Assembly: GCF_050908995.1 (NCBI RefSeq)
Contig: NC_135118.1
Location: 15,943,501-16,007,500 of the forward strand
Length of the DNA: 64,000 nucleotides
Reading direction: 5' to 3'
Origin: Andrena cerasifolii
Lineage: Eukaryota; Arthropoda; Insecta; Hymenoptera; Andrenidae
A model generated the notes under the pieces. It was not told where the DNA came from and made no database searches. It saw only the letters and a list, made by a program, of their open reading frames with translations. Positions 45,541 through 56,416 of the stretch are shown piece by piece (the stretch's first letter is position 1; every line of letters starts with the position of its first letter). The translations under genes were made by a program, and so were the position numbers.

Positions 45541-47019
45541 GTTTTAATCTGACCGATCCAGTGCGCCGATACCATTGTAGTCTTCCAAACAGGAAGTAAA
45601 CTTACAAGTACGCTGTCTTTAGAGTGTCTAGATTAACGATAGCAGTTAATTTGAAATCGAGGCTATTTACAATTAAATATACCTACACTTAGACGGAGTG
45701 ACCAGAGGCACCAGTCTTCTTTTCGATCAACTCGCGAAAGTTTCTCGTTAGCCAGCACGCACGGGGGACATTAATTGCTCCTGGCCGGACTTCGACGCAA
45801 GACATCCCTAATCGTCTGTCTATCTGGCCGAGACGCGAGTTCCAAGAGTCGCAATTGCACCGAGTGATAAGCGCTCCCTTCCGACGTTGCGGCCGCGGTG
45901 CATGCCCTGCACACGAAGGCTAAAGGCATCAGTTCCAGGACGGGAGAGGATATGTTCCCACGTGAACGGAGCTAAGACCACCTCGGGTTCGGCTACCTAT
46001 TAGCAATTATCTACCTACGCGAGTTGATTTTCACGCGAACGGCGAACGAGATCCTTCTGTCTTCATTACCTCGGTCGCATTAGGCGATTGTGTTCTTGCT
46101 CCCTGCCTCATTACGGCTTCAAGAAATATCGACCCCTGTGAGGGTTGAAGTGTGAGAAACGACTTGCATGAAAAACCTATGGAACATATAGTAATACTTT
46201 TGCAACCCCTCGAGCTGCTTCTTTTATCTTTCTGCAGAATTTGTATCTCCTACCAGAAATCAAGATTACTCAGTGAATAATACCGATGTCGCACTAGGTA
46301 TTCATACAATTAGTCTTCGTGTCCAGTGATATGCCCCGCGAAGCTACAAACTTTCAATCTTTGACTTCGATCAGCGACATTTGTATTTGGATTTCAATTA
46401 TCTGACAGGTAGACGTTGCTCTTTAAAAAAAGACTCTGTCGATCCTTCAGAAATTGCACGGTGAAGTGTAAACTCTGCGGAGCAGCAGGCTGAAATCGAT
46501 CCGCGTGTCGCGACCTCTCAATGCCCTAGGGGCTGCATCGCGGCAGGTGCTGGTGGGTCCTCTGGTTCGGGCCCCTGGGGCCCCGTTCTGGTCCCCCACC
46601 AGCTTCGACTCCCTGCGACTCGTTCGGCAGACTCGTTTGATCACCGCCGCTCACGACTCTCCTTCAGGTACACTGGGACGGTAATTATTATACTTGCGTA
46701 ACCGCCCTCGAGGCGAGATATACGTGTACGCTCCCTGGGAATAAATATGCATCCGTTGTGACGGCCTGTTGTGTTCGTGAAAGTCGAATAAACGCGACGG
46801 AAGTGTCGCGAAATCCTCGTTTCGCAAGGTGTAGATAGTATATCGGGTTAACTATCTCAACGGGTTCATTTGCTAAATTTCGATCAGTTGGGATTCATTC
46901 AGGCCCCAATCAAGTGGCGGCTCGAAAAGCTTTGCTACTACTGACAGTCTGCAGAATAGAACAAAAAGTAGATTTTAATATCTTAAAGTAATCCTATCTT
47001 AAAGCCCTCCGCCATTAGG
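45541..47019. other. Unique DNA, no gene recognised
   Basis: A Pro/Gly/Ser-rich segment at 46500-46665 ends in a pyrimidine-rich CTCTCCTTCAG that could serve as a splice acceptor, but the downstream reading frames close within about 30 bases. No gene is called. Confidence 0.45.
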
Positions 47020-47592
47020 TAGGGTAAGGGGCCCAAATTTCGTCCCCTCGCCTAATTTCGTCGCCCTGAATTTCTCCATTCCTATAATTGTATTTTCAGT
47101 GTCATCTGGTGGTAATTTTTGCATTAGTATACGTCAGTATTTTTTTTACTCGTAGAAGTGAATATTATTTCGATTTCGAAGTTGTAGTACTTTTTCGGGC
47201 ACGTAAAAAAAATCAAGAAATATAAATGTCTGTGTAGTAGGTGCGTTTTTAATACATCGTCCACAATGTTGAATTGGCCATTTGATTTTTTTTCGTGAAT
47301 TTTGAAAATCTAAGTTCAAATTCGTTATTAGCAGTCAGCAAAACCCCTGGAAATAACTGTTTTAATTATCGGAATGACATAAAAGTCTATACATCGAAGC
47401 GTATGGGCTGACGCGTTAATGAATGTTCACTTCTTTCACCTCTCATATCTCAGAAACTAATTGTCACCTCAACTTGAAAATTTATCGGGATTGATGTCAT
47501 CATAAGCTATCATTCGGCTCAAAATTCAGTTCCAAAATCGTAGCACCAAAACGGGGCTAAAAAGGCTTCATTTTGGGGTTACTCTTTCCCCA
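47020..47592. mobile_element. Probable TA-flanked short-ended element, AATTTCGTCSCCC phrase
   Basis: The left end is TA then GGGTAAGGGGCCCAAATTTC (from 47022), followed directly by two copies of AATTTCGTC(C/G)CCC. The right end is less certain (CATTTTGGGGTTACTCTTTCCCC); reversed it gives GGGGAAAGAGTAACCCCAAA, similar with an indel. Its last 142 bp are shared with 53351-53494. Confidence 0.45.
47444..47585 (+). repeat. Dispersed repeat shared with 53351-53494
   Basis: About 142 bp, starting CATATCTCAGAAACTAATTG and ending GGGGTTACTCT, align with 53351-53494 in the same orientation with fewer than about a dozen differences, including a two-base indel. In both places it lies close to the right end of a TA-flanked element. 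Confidence 0.9.
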
Positions 47593-48119
47593 TCGCTGGT
47601 CAGCCACCCTGCGACTTCCTCGTTCAGTTTTCGTGGCAGAATTTATGCCGATTACCCGGGGCGATCTACATACCGAATCGCCGGGGCGATAATGTATTCG
47701 ATCAGTGGGTAAATTAACGATACTTTATTGCTCGCCGTGCAATGCCCGCCCATACGCGTCCGCGCGTCCACCGGAGCGGATCAGAATTCTTGAATTTCCT
47801 CGTGGAACATCATGTATCTGTTGCATCACACGCGAGATACAAGGAAAAATAACGACACGCGCTAAACGCGCTGTTCCGGGTCAGTTGGCGCGAGCTGCTT
47901 CCAGCGAGTGCCACGGTACGACATAACCAAGACGTTTCAGCTCGTGAAGTTTCGCGATCGAGCCACCGCTTTCCCGTCAGGTAACATGAATCGTTACAAT
48001 TTACTGGCATATCAAACCAGCTGCGTGATTTTAATCAATTTCTCAAACACCTTAGAAATCACACAGATTATTGAATTCCTAAGCGCTAGTATTGTAAATA
48101 GAACTCGTGGCGCTGGTAG
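47593..48119. other. Unique DNA, no gene recognised
   Basis: GC-rich until about 47960 and AT-richer after. No exon or repeat end was found. Confidence 0.5.
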
Positions 48120-48120
48120 C

Positions 48121-48287
48121 ACTGTGGCCCGATGGAAAGAAGACGGTTGAAATATCAAAGGGGCAAGAGGGGTTTGCTTACTTTGTATTCGTCGACGTTG
48201 TCGCGCCGGCCAATAGGGATATACTATTCGGACCTGATATTCGGACCCCGGAGTTTCTCGACCGACTTCTTTCCATCGGGGCACAGT
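48121..48287. mobile_element. Small inverted-repeat element (ACTGTGSCCCGATGG ends)
   Basis: The left arm ACTGTGGCCCGATGGAAAGA and the reversed right arm ACTGTGCCCCGATGGAAAGA match over about 29 bp with three mismatches. The total is 167 bp. The interior includes the direct repeat ATTCGGACC...ATTCGGACC near 48226-48247. No target duplication is clear. It abuts the next small element. Confidence 0.6.
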
Positions 48288-48289
48288 AA

Positions 48290-48418
48290 AAGAGTCCTCG
48301 TAGAAAATACTGTAAGTGCCAAAAATCAAATTCTATACTATAGTATTACCATTGGCACGTATTCTGATAGAATTTTTTTTCAATTTCGGCTTTTGCAGTG
48401 TTTTCTACAAGGACCCTT
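48290..48418. mobile_element. Small inverted-repeat element (AAGRGTCCTYGTAGAAAA ends)
   Basis: The left arm AAGAGTCCTCGTAGAAAATA and the reversed right arm AAGGGTCCTTGTAGAAAACA match for about 31 bp with a handful of mismatches. The total is 129 bp. The flanks CAGTA and CAGTT may be a target duplication. Non-coding. Confidence 0.65.
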
Positions 48419-51400
48419 CAGTTCGTTTAGAAGTGAATTTCCAAGTTAACTAACAAATTAACAAAAAAGCTATGCTCTATATTCTTAATTTGTTTGTTCG
48501 CCAAGAATCAAGCCCTGGCGGGTTTTATCAGGATTTACCGGGCACCCCGTAGAAAACGCTGGAAAGAGTGGAGTTTAAACGTTGGAGAGCGGCACGCAGC
48601 TCGTACTTGCAGTGACCGTCAATACCTGATGGCCTGAGGGCTGCCGGAAATGGGTGGTATCACCCGCTACCACCGACGTCCGCCTCGTTTCCTCCTTTTT
48701 CGTCAGCGCGTACACACGCGATCGAGCGGCGCGGTGCGCGCGTGTGCACGCGGTTACCTGTTGCCGGGGTCCGTAGCCCCGCCAGTCCGCTCCTTCTTGC
48801 TCGTAAAACCAGGAGTGCAGGATACGTGGAGGGAAAAAGGACTGCGTGGCGAGGATTTCGTGGAAGCCGACGGGACGTTAACGTAAATCGTCTCGTGTTT
48901 AACTTCTTTTACTTCGGGTGGGGAGGGGCCCTTTCGTAATTTTCTGGTATTAGTAATTTTCTCGGTGGCCGCGTATCGGGACGGGCCGCGAGCCGGCGCG
49001 GACTGGCATGAAATCAAGGAAAGTCGTTTAAGAGAGCTCGCGCAATCTTTTCGCCCCGCGCGCACAGCGTTTAACGATTACCGCAATTATCGCTATCATA
49101 AGTATCGCGTGGAACACGGCGATGCGCCAACGACCGCCCCGTCCGACAGAATCAGACAGTATCTCCCGATCCCCCCGTTATCGTTATCTAAATTCGCCAG
49201 CTAATAAAGTTAGAAGTCCTAGACACGGCCTCGCCGATAGCACGGGTTACAACTAAATTACCCAATCGAGCGTACCTCGATCGGGAAAGTGAGCGAGGTC
49301 GTAAGCGTCCGCGGGGGGAAAAAGGAACAGGTGACTATCGAAACTCGTCGGTGAATGTATGCGCATCCTTGCAGCGTCGCCCTCGCATATTCCCCCATCG
49401 CTCGTTGCATCGATCGTTTTACGAGCTCCAGTGTCTCAATGGCCAGTTAGATGGAACGATATGGCCGGCATAAAGTCATTAATGAAGCGCAACACTGCAC
49501 GGGGAAACGATTTGCATGCAGCGAGAGAAGAGGGACTCGTTAGATAAAAGAACCAGTTCCACGTTAATCGCCCTAATGCATCTGCGGACAGAGATTTAGA
49601 AGTACGAACCAGGCACGGGGTTTCTTATCCCACACTGTGGAGCTGAAATCTCGGAACAGCCACGCAGAAAGTCCCTGAGCCCAGACTTTCTTTCAAGACA
49701 CCAGTTTCACACATTTCCCATTCACGTTCGACCGTTTCTGGACGAACAAGACAGTGGAAGAAACGCAGGAAGAAGAGACACCGCGGCGTAGTTCCCGCGA
49801 CGAGAGAACAGCCGCGTTTTCCTGCGGCATTCAGCCTGGAGAACCACCATAAACTCCACAGATCCTTCCCGGCACGGGTGAATGCGTTTGCGAAGATAAT
49901 AACACCGCCGGGCTGGTGCTGAGTCTACGATAGCGAGGCTCTCGCTCGAATATTATTTTTCGGTTATTATCGAGGCGAGGCGCTTTTAACGCTCGCGCGC
50001 GGCAATTAATTCGCGTTGCCGCCATGCCCGCGAGCCTCGGCAATGCCGCGATAGCAGATAAGGGAGAGACTAAGTACCACGAGCGCGTTTTCGGTGGACG
50101 ACTCGACTTGCCCGTGCGCGGCCAGGCGGACGCTGAGGCGTCTCTATGATAAAGCAGCGTCGTTGAATTCTATGCGCCCGGTATTTAATCGGGCGCCTGG
50201 AGTTAACTCGCTGCACGAGATTTAAGCCGGGGCGTTAATTATAACCGCGTTAAAGCTTAATAGCCGATAGCGGAGGGGCATCCCGGACTAGGCAACGCTC
50301 CGCGGTTTTTCATCCCACCGCCGCGATAAACGAACGCCACGCGCTTATCCCTCTTCGGGAGTAGAGAACCCGATATCTTATGCATATAAATTACACGGCG
50401 CGGCGTTTATGCAGAAGCGATGGCGTCCCGGGGCGGAAAAATGGCCGGGGAAAGGTCCGCCAGAAGTCGAAACACAATCACCGGGACAGGATGGAGGTCA
50501 TAGGCCCTCATAGTAAAAGTACTTCCGCGTCTCGCGAAACGTTCGCTGGCTATTGACAAGCACCATAAACTTGGCCGGTATCTCCTTCGACACGCATGCA
50601 CACGCGCGCTCGAGACACGCACATGCCCCATTCGGATAATGCGATGCCCCGGCTTCTGGACGCCCTGGGCGCTGCGTTTGCGATAGGAGGTCGTTCAAGG
50701 CTGCCTTCCCTCTGTGCCTCGCCACGGATCCCGATTCTCCACCTACAGAGAGCATCGGTAGAAATGTCTTGATTGGAGCCGGCTGAACGCGCGATATCGA
50801 GCGTTACAGGCTGATAGCGGAGCTGATATCCGGAGCCGAGTAATGGCGTGGCTGAGAAATGGACGAGCAGCAATGGGAACACGAGTTGCCTTTGCTCTCA
50901 GCTACTGCGCGCGATGCGTGAGTCACTGTGTTGCGAGGCAATCGGAAATTGTTTGCAAATTCTTAGGCTAATTTCGTGGACGTTTATTGCGAGATGGTGA
51001 AGGAGGGTTGATACCGTTGCTTTAGAGTCCTACTGAGCAGTCTCGGCTGCTTAAACAAGAGGAAGATACAACAACTACACTTGCCACAGAGATCTACCCT
51101 GCATAGAGGAGCACAGCTAGTAACGATACCTCCGGTAACACTATACAATTCCGTCGGTGATAGATGTGTCAGAGCCGCGGGGATAATTAATTAACATCCT
51201 AACGGTACGAGAAGATTGCGACCTTGGTTGTCCCGACGCGAAACGTCTGGACTATGAAATCCTCCGTCTAACAGAACACCATCTCCTGCTCTAAGCCCGC
51301 CGATAATTCCCTTTCTTCTCGCTGCTAGACGAGTAGCCGACGCAGCTGACGTGCCTAACGCTTCCTAATGGATCCCCTTGGCCAATTACCTAATGCTGGT

Positions 51401-51927
51401 TTCCGCATCTGCCACCCCGGAACGACGAGAAAAGACACGCTCTTCCACCGAATGCTAATGGTAATGGTAACAATACCAGCTTCTCAGAATCACGGGATAG
51501 CTCGTCGGATTCCTCGTTCCGTGTCCACGCACACGTGAACCCAGGCGTTCTGGACAGGGACCAGGGTACGCGGAGCGCGGCGCTCGACCGTATCAGCGGC
51601 CTTCTCGCGTCCACCTCGTCGTAATCCTTCTCGTCGAGCCCGTCTCTCAGGAGTGAACGATCGTCAAGCTGAGACGTCGGCTTTACGCCAGCAGCCTCCC
51701 TTTGCGCGTACGTGTGTACGAATGTGCGTGGCTCAGGCCGGTATTACACGTCCGTATTACGCGTAATGATAGGCCAGGTTGCTCCCCATTAACGCTTGGA
51801 GCACCCGCGTTTCTACGGCGATCGCCTTCCACCAAACGGCCACCTAATTACACGGGACAATGTGGGGGACGCAGAGGGGGCCCGCCTGGGCTGGTACGTT
51901 TGCTTTACTGCCGGCGATTTCTCCCAG
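48419..51927. other. GC-rich unique DNA upstream of a candidate last exon
   Basis: If 51928-52090 is a real last exon on the + strand, this block would contain its intron. I could not identify an upstream partner exon, and no repeat ends were seen. The frames at 50407-50882 overlap one another on the minus strand and have no recognisable domain. Confidence 0.45.
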
Positions 51928-52090
51928 TTTGATTGAACGAATGAGCCACGGCCGCCTCTCGGATCGCCAGCTCGAGAGGATGTTGATTCGACACATAATG
52001 ATTCCAGAACTGGTTGAGGCGGCAAAGGCCGACGATGGGATCCCGGAGCCTCGGATCAACGTTTTCGAGGACGTTGAGTACAGCTTCTGA
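51928..52090 (+). CDS. Candidate terminal coding exon, protein unknown
   Basis: A pyrimidine-rich acceptor (TTTGCTTTACTG...TTTCTCCCAG, ending 51927) precedes a frame that, after one leftover base, encodes 53 residues and stops at TGA 52088-52090. The tail is unlike the chance frames around it: balanced composition, few repeats, an amphipathic-looking segment (LSDRQLERMLIRHIMIPELV, residues 10-29), then an acidic stretch (AAKADDGIPEP) and a hydrophobic/acidic end (NVFEDVEYSF). Codons favour G/C at third positions, as expected for a gene in this GC-rich DNA. An alternative in-frame Met exists upstream (51860) but would need the polypyrimidine tract to be translated. I do not recognise the protein; a secreted-peptide precursor or receptor tail are guesses. 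The 3' untranslated region would run towards the foldback at 52226. Confidence 0.45.
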
Positions 52091-52225
52091 TACGGGGATC
52101 ATTTAATAATTGCCTGCTCATCGCCGCGGAGGCGTTCATTTTGAGTTGCTGCTTGTGCCTGCTGGACGATGGCTTTCCATCGGGCATCAGGAATCTATCT
52201 CCGAGCTCCCTAACAGAGTACACTT

Positions 52226-52608
52226 ACAAGGGAACATCCCGAACCCGGAAATTCAAAAAATTCTGAAACTTTGTGAATATGTAGGAAATTTCCTCCTGAT
52301 TATAACGCAATTTTTGTTTGCTGCCCAAATTCACTCGAAGAGGGTGAAATTAACCCTAGAAAATTCGGTTATTTTCCGATTTTGCGTTATAACTCGTGAA
52401 CTGTAAAATAATTTCTTCGCCAAATGATAGATCTAATTAAAAGAAGTAACTTTTGAGTTGAAACTTTTATTCTATCTCTTATAGTTCGCGAGGTATAAGA
52501 CAAAATCGGAAAATAGCCGAATTTTCAGGGATTAATTTTACCCGCTGCGAAACTCATTCACAAAGATTCAGAATTTTTTTAATTTTCGGGTTCCGGATCA
52601 TCCCTTGT
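52226..52608. mobile_element. Foldback MITE (ACAAGGGANNATCC ends)
   Basis: The left arm ACAAGGGAACATCCCGAACC... and the reversed right arm ACAAGGGATGATCCGGAACC... match over at least 50 bp, continuing through AATTCTGAATCTTTGTGAAT. Further inside, GTGAAATTAACCCTAGAAAA and its counterpart TTTTCAGGGATTAATTTTAC are also inverted, as are GATTTTGCGTTATAACTCG and the CGAGGTATAAGACAAAATC region. Nearly the whole 383 bp folds back. No target duplication is secure. Confidence 0.75.
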
Positions 52609-52632
52609 CAGATTTGATTTAATGCCACGGAG

Positions 52633-53592
52633 TAGGGGAGACCGGGGCTCATTGACTGACGAGATCGGTTGACTAATCCCCTTAAATTGTTGTATTATGT
52701 TATAAATTGTGCTGCGATTCGCGATATTGAAGCATATGAATGACCGGCTCGCTATTTAATGTGTCACCGTGACAAAAACTTGCGTGTTCTATCAGTGAGA
52801 ATGAACAGTCTAAAAAGGTCGGGGGGGAAGTAAATATTTTCCTTTCGACTATTTATGAACTTTTGTCCACTAAGTATTGTTTGATGTTTTTTCATGAATA
52901 TTTTGTGGAAACGTGATACATTGATTATAATTTCGGGTATATTATTTTATCCGGTGCGTGGAGGTTTTGTACGTACGACCCTTAACGCTTTGACAGTGGC
53001 GGACGGGGTTACTTGACTAAGCATAGGAATACCACTAAAAATTGCACTATTTATCCTCAAGATGCAGTCGAGGCAAAGAGTTTAGCTGCTCAAATCCACT
53101 TCCCCTAGTACAAATCCCTCCAAACTCATCCCTACCAGTTTTACACACTCCCTTCAAACTCTCAGGTCTTCCAAATAGACCATAACAAACAAGTAAAAAA
53201 TAATTACAGTATCTAACACCATGATACTTAATAAATAAAATAACATTGTGAAGAAGTGAAAAAAAAAATTGTTAGGCGTAGGATATATATGCACGCCTTT
53301 CGTATACTATATTGATGGAATTGGCTGCGTATATATACGCCTTTCCTATACATATCTCAGAAACTAATTGTCACCTGAACTTGAAAATTTATCGGGATTG
53401 ATGTCTCGTCATAAGCTATCATTCGGCTCAAAATTCAGTTGCAAACTCGTGGTACCAAAACGGGGCTAAAAAGGCCTCATTTTGGGGTCACTCTGTAAAC
53501 TTTTGGTGTGCAACAAGTGATGGAAATACCGACGGTCTATTTATAAAAATTAGAAATATTCAAAATCAGTCAACTAGCCCCGGTCTTCCCTG
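52633..53592. mobile_element. TA-flanked short-ended DNA element, GACTNAC phrase
   Basis: The left end is TA then GGGGAGACCGGGGCTCATTG (from 52635). The right end reversed is GGGAAGACCGGGGCTAGTTG, followed by flanking TG. The inner word TTGACT(G)A appears in both ends and inside (GTTGACTAATCCCC near 52670, GTTACTTGACTAAGC near 53010). It contains the 53351-53494 dispersed repeat. The interior is AT-rich and non-coding. Confidence 0.75.
53351..53494 (+). repeat. Dispersed repeat shared with 47444-47585
   Basis: Same-orientation copy of the 142-bp block, ending GGGGTCACTCT. The similarity stops abruptly at both ends, as expected for part of a separate inserted element or a shared element tail. 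Confidence 0.9.
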
Positions 53593-54621
53593 CCATTCGT
53601 GTCATAGCTTTCAAACTAATTACCTAGCCGTTGGATGCGTGCAACGGAACGTGGTCGCTCGGTATAAGCGAGCACGCAGATGTGGTGTCAGAAATCCGCG
53701 AGTCGTTGCCGTCGTTGGGCAACGCGTGCCCTGTCGCTCGCGATCCCATTGTCTTTTATGCTAATTATCGACTGTCGTCGCGTTATAGCCTGTCATCGAT
53801 CATGGACCGTTGCGTGCGCGTTTGAAGCTTGCCTCGAACCGGTGGCGACCCTAGTTTGTCTACTTTCCCGGCGATTAGCGCGGCGAGATCGGCTCGGTAG
53901 CGTTGTCGAAAACATGGGTGGCAACGATCCGTCTTTGCATAGAGAGCTGAGCGCTGCCATCGACCGCCGTTTCCACCCAATCTCGGCGTTACTGTCCGCC
54001 GGCGTTGCATGGCTGCGACGGGTGAATGCATGAAACAAGACGCAGCCATCGAGCACAATAACTCGATGAATCGTCGAGGCTGACTTTAATAACGCGCGAG
54101 GCAATATTTCTTCGGCCCCAACGTCTTTTTCGCAACGCGGCGCGCGGGAAGAAAATTGATACCGCGATTGAATTTGAAAAGAAAATCGACGAACGAGACA
54201 ATGTCGATAGTGGCTACCGGCCGGGCCTCTCTCCGCTCACATCGTCATCATCATTATTATCATCGTCGTTCTCCCTGTCTTCTTCTTCTAGTTATAATAA
54301 TTCATCTTCATCTTCCTAGTTAGTACGTAACCAGATTCATTATTTTGCATACCGCGCACGACTTCGGGCAATCTATCAAACCGTTAATTAATCAAGCCCT
54401 CCCTCCCTCCCCTCCTCGGCATTATTATGCAACGCGAGATGACAATAACGATCGCGGAATCTCCATCGCGAGTCGCCTCTTCAATCTTCCTCCCCCTTTT
54501 CCTCCTCTTACCTCGCGCTTCGCCACGCGATTTTCCACCTTGGTTTCGTAAACGTCTGACAACGAATGGAAAGCAACGATTATTTCCACGTCCCAGAACA
54601 AGTGCCTACCGGTTTACCGGT
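53593..54621. other. Unique DNA with ATC/TTA microsatellite
   Basis: Overlapping frames on both strands at 53631-54104 have no recognisable domain. An imperfect ATC/ATT repeat lies at about 54241-54300 and a CCTCCC tract at about 54398-54416. Confidence 0.5.
54241..54300. repeat. Imperfect ATC/ATT/CTT trinucleotide repeat
   Basis: CATCATCATTATTATCATCG followed by CTTCTTCTTC-type sequence. Low complexity. Confidence 0.65.
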
Positions 54622-55400
54622 GCCGCACAGTGGGACTGATCGACGTTTAGGTAGGCATTCAGTTCAGTTCCTACATATTTCATCGTTTAATGATTATAAT
54701 CTAAGATTACAGGTAATATATTGTATAATAAATACAATAATCATTTTCTTTCTCGTCGCTCTTGATTTGTTATTTTTCGGCTGCTCTTTTTGCGTATACT
54801 TCGGAGTAGTTTTTAAAATCATTATTTCGGGCGTTCTGGGCTTCCTCAGTTAAATATTCTAAAAAAAAATTTAGATTTCCATTTTTAGAAAATGATCAGC
54901 TTTTACACATTGGGGTAGTTTTAGTTAGTCTTTTTCTTGTAATGAAAAATATAAACACTTATATTCTATTGCCAAATTAAGATTTTTTGTTACCATTTTC
55001 GTATTTTTCTAAATTAAAAGAATTGTTCGTATTTGTCCGTAAATTCAAGTATACCTCATAATTCTGGATAGATTCAGTTTCACAAAATTCAATTATTCAT
55101 ATCCGACCGCATCCGACCCTTTGAAAAATTGATATTTTTTTGCACAAACGCAGGTGCAAGTCAGGAGAAACATACTATTTTGCTCCAATTTTTTATTTGC
55201 AATAATAATTGTGCAAATTGAATGTTTTTAACTTTAAATTACACTAATTGAGTAATGTTCAAATATAAGAATAATGAGTAATATATGTTGGAAGTGAAGC
55301 ACGCAGAGCTGTGCAACCTAGATTATAATCATTAAATGATGAAATATTTAAGAAATGAATTGAATGCCTACCTAAACGTGGATCCGTCCCACTGTGTGCC
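54622..55400. mobile_element. GCACAGTGG-ended element with ~85-bp TIRs and 3-bp GCC duplication
   Basis: The element 54625-55397 starts GCACAGTGGGACTGATCGAC. Its reversed right end starts with ACACAGTGGGACGGATCCAC and follows the left arm for about 85 bp through ACGTTTAGGTAGGCATTCA and TTTAATGATTATAATCT. Flanks are GCC on both sides (54622-54624, 55398-55400). The interior is AT-rich without a transposase. Confidence 0.85.
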
Positions 55401-55719
55401 GGTGGGAATTTGCGCGTTATGAGGTTAATACTTTATGGGTTAAACGCTCTAGATCGCTGTTGAAGCAGATATTTCGATAGATGAAGTGGAGGCGAGAATA
55501 AATGTCACTTAAAATTCCTCGTTTATCTATGCTAATAGATTTCGCTAAGATCGTAAAGTGAAATCGAGCGGGAAGAGGCAGGACATGTCTAATAATCCAT
55601 TCAGTTCCGCGATTCGCGTTGAATGTTCTCTTAATCGAGACTCGGCGATTGTACACACTTAATAGTAGATGCATTAACCTTAGAAATGTTGGTACCTGTT
55701 TTGAATTAAAAAAAAACAT
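55401..55719. other. Short unique interval
   Basis: About 320 bp between two elements. A 100-codon minus-strand frame here has no recognisable content. Confidence 0.5.
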
Positions 55720-56416
55720 TTAAGGGGGAACACCACTGCGATGCCCGGAAAATCAAGTCATTTTTAAGCGTTTTGTTCAGGAATAATTTAGAGTTTTGAT
55801 ATAAAATTTCTATTACTTAGTACGATGTCTTTAGAGACTATAAAAAATGAGAGAAAAACATGCATAAATTTTAATGTATTAATTATTCTTCTAGAACTGC
55901 CACGCTGGCTGGTAGGGTGCGTAACTATGGAACAGCAGGTCCGAAATCAAAATTCATTTTTTTTGTATAAACTATATGAGTATATTTTCCGTTGCACGTA
56001 CGGATTTTTTGATCGAAAACAAATTTTTTCAAATACTTTTGGAAAACTCTTCATCTTATTCGCGTGTTTCCGAAACTTTTTCTTCTAAAGCGCACCACGA
56101 GAATAATTTGTTTAAAAAATCGCTACGTGCAATAGAAACTACACTCATATAGTTTATAAAAAAAAATGAAATTTGATTTCGGACCTGCTGTTCCATCGTT
56201 GCACATCCTACCAGCGCGCGTGAAGGATCTAGACTCTAGAAGATTAATTAATACATTAAAATTTATGCATCTTATTCTACTCATTTTTGTATAGCCTCTT
56301 AAGACATTGTATTAAAGGTATCTAGTACAAATTTTATAGGAAAACTGTAAATTATATCTGAAAAAAAATTTAAAAATGACTTACTTCCCTGGCCGTCGCA
56401 GTGGTGTTCCCCTTAA
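55720..56416. mobile_element. TTAA-flanked foldback element (GGGGGAACACC ends), longer family member
   Basis: TTAA (55720-55723) then GGGGGAACACCACTGCGATG. The right end reversed is GGGGAACACCACTGCGACGG, with TTAA at 56413-56416. The arms (about 55724-55982 and 56147-56412) are inverted copies: ATGGAACAGCAGGTCCGAAA on the left mirrors TTTCGGACCTGCTGTTCCAT on the right. A loop of about 165 bp (55983-56146) separates them. The 87-codon frame across the left arm and loop is not a recognised protein. The same family occurs at 20423-21106. Confidence 0.9.

Noticed and set aside
46500..46665. Cys-Pro-Arg-Gly-containing frame that could suggest a vasopressin-like peptide
   Set aside because: The peptide lacks the paired cysteine spacing, the amidation/dibasic signal and a signal peptide. 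The frame is a GC-rich chance frame.
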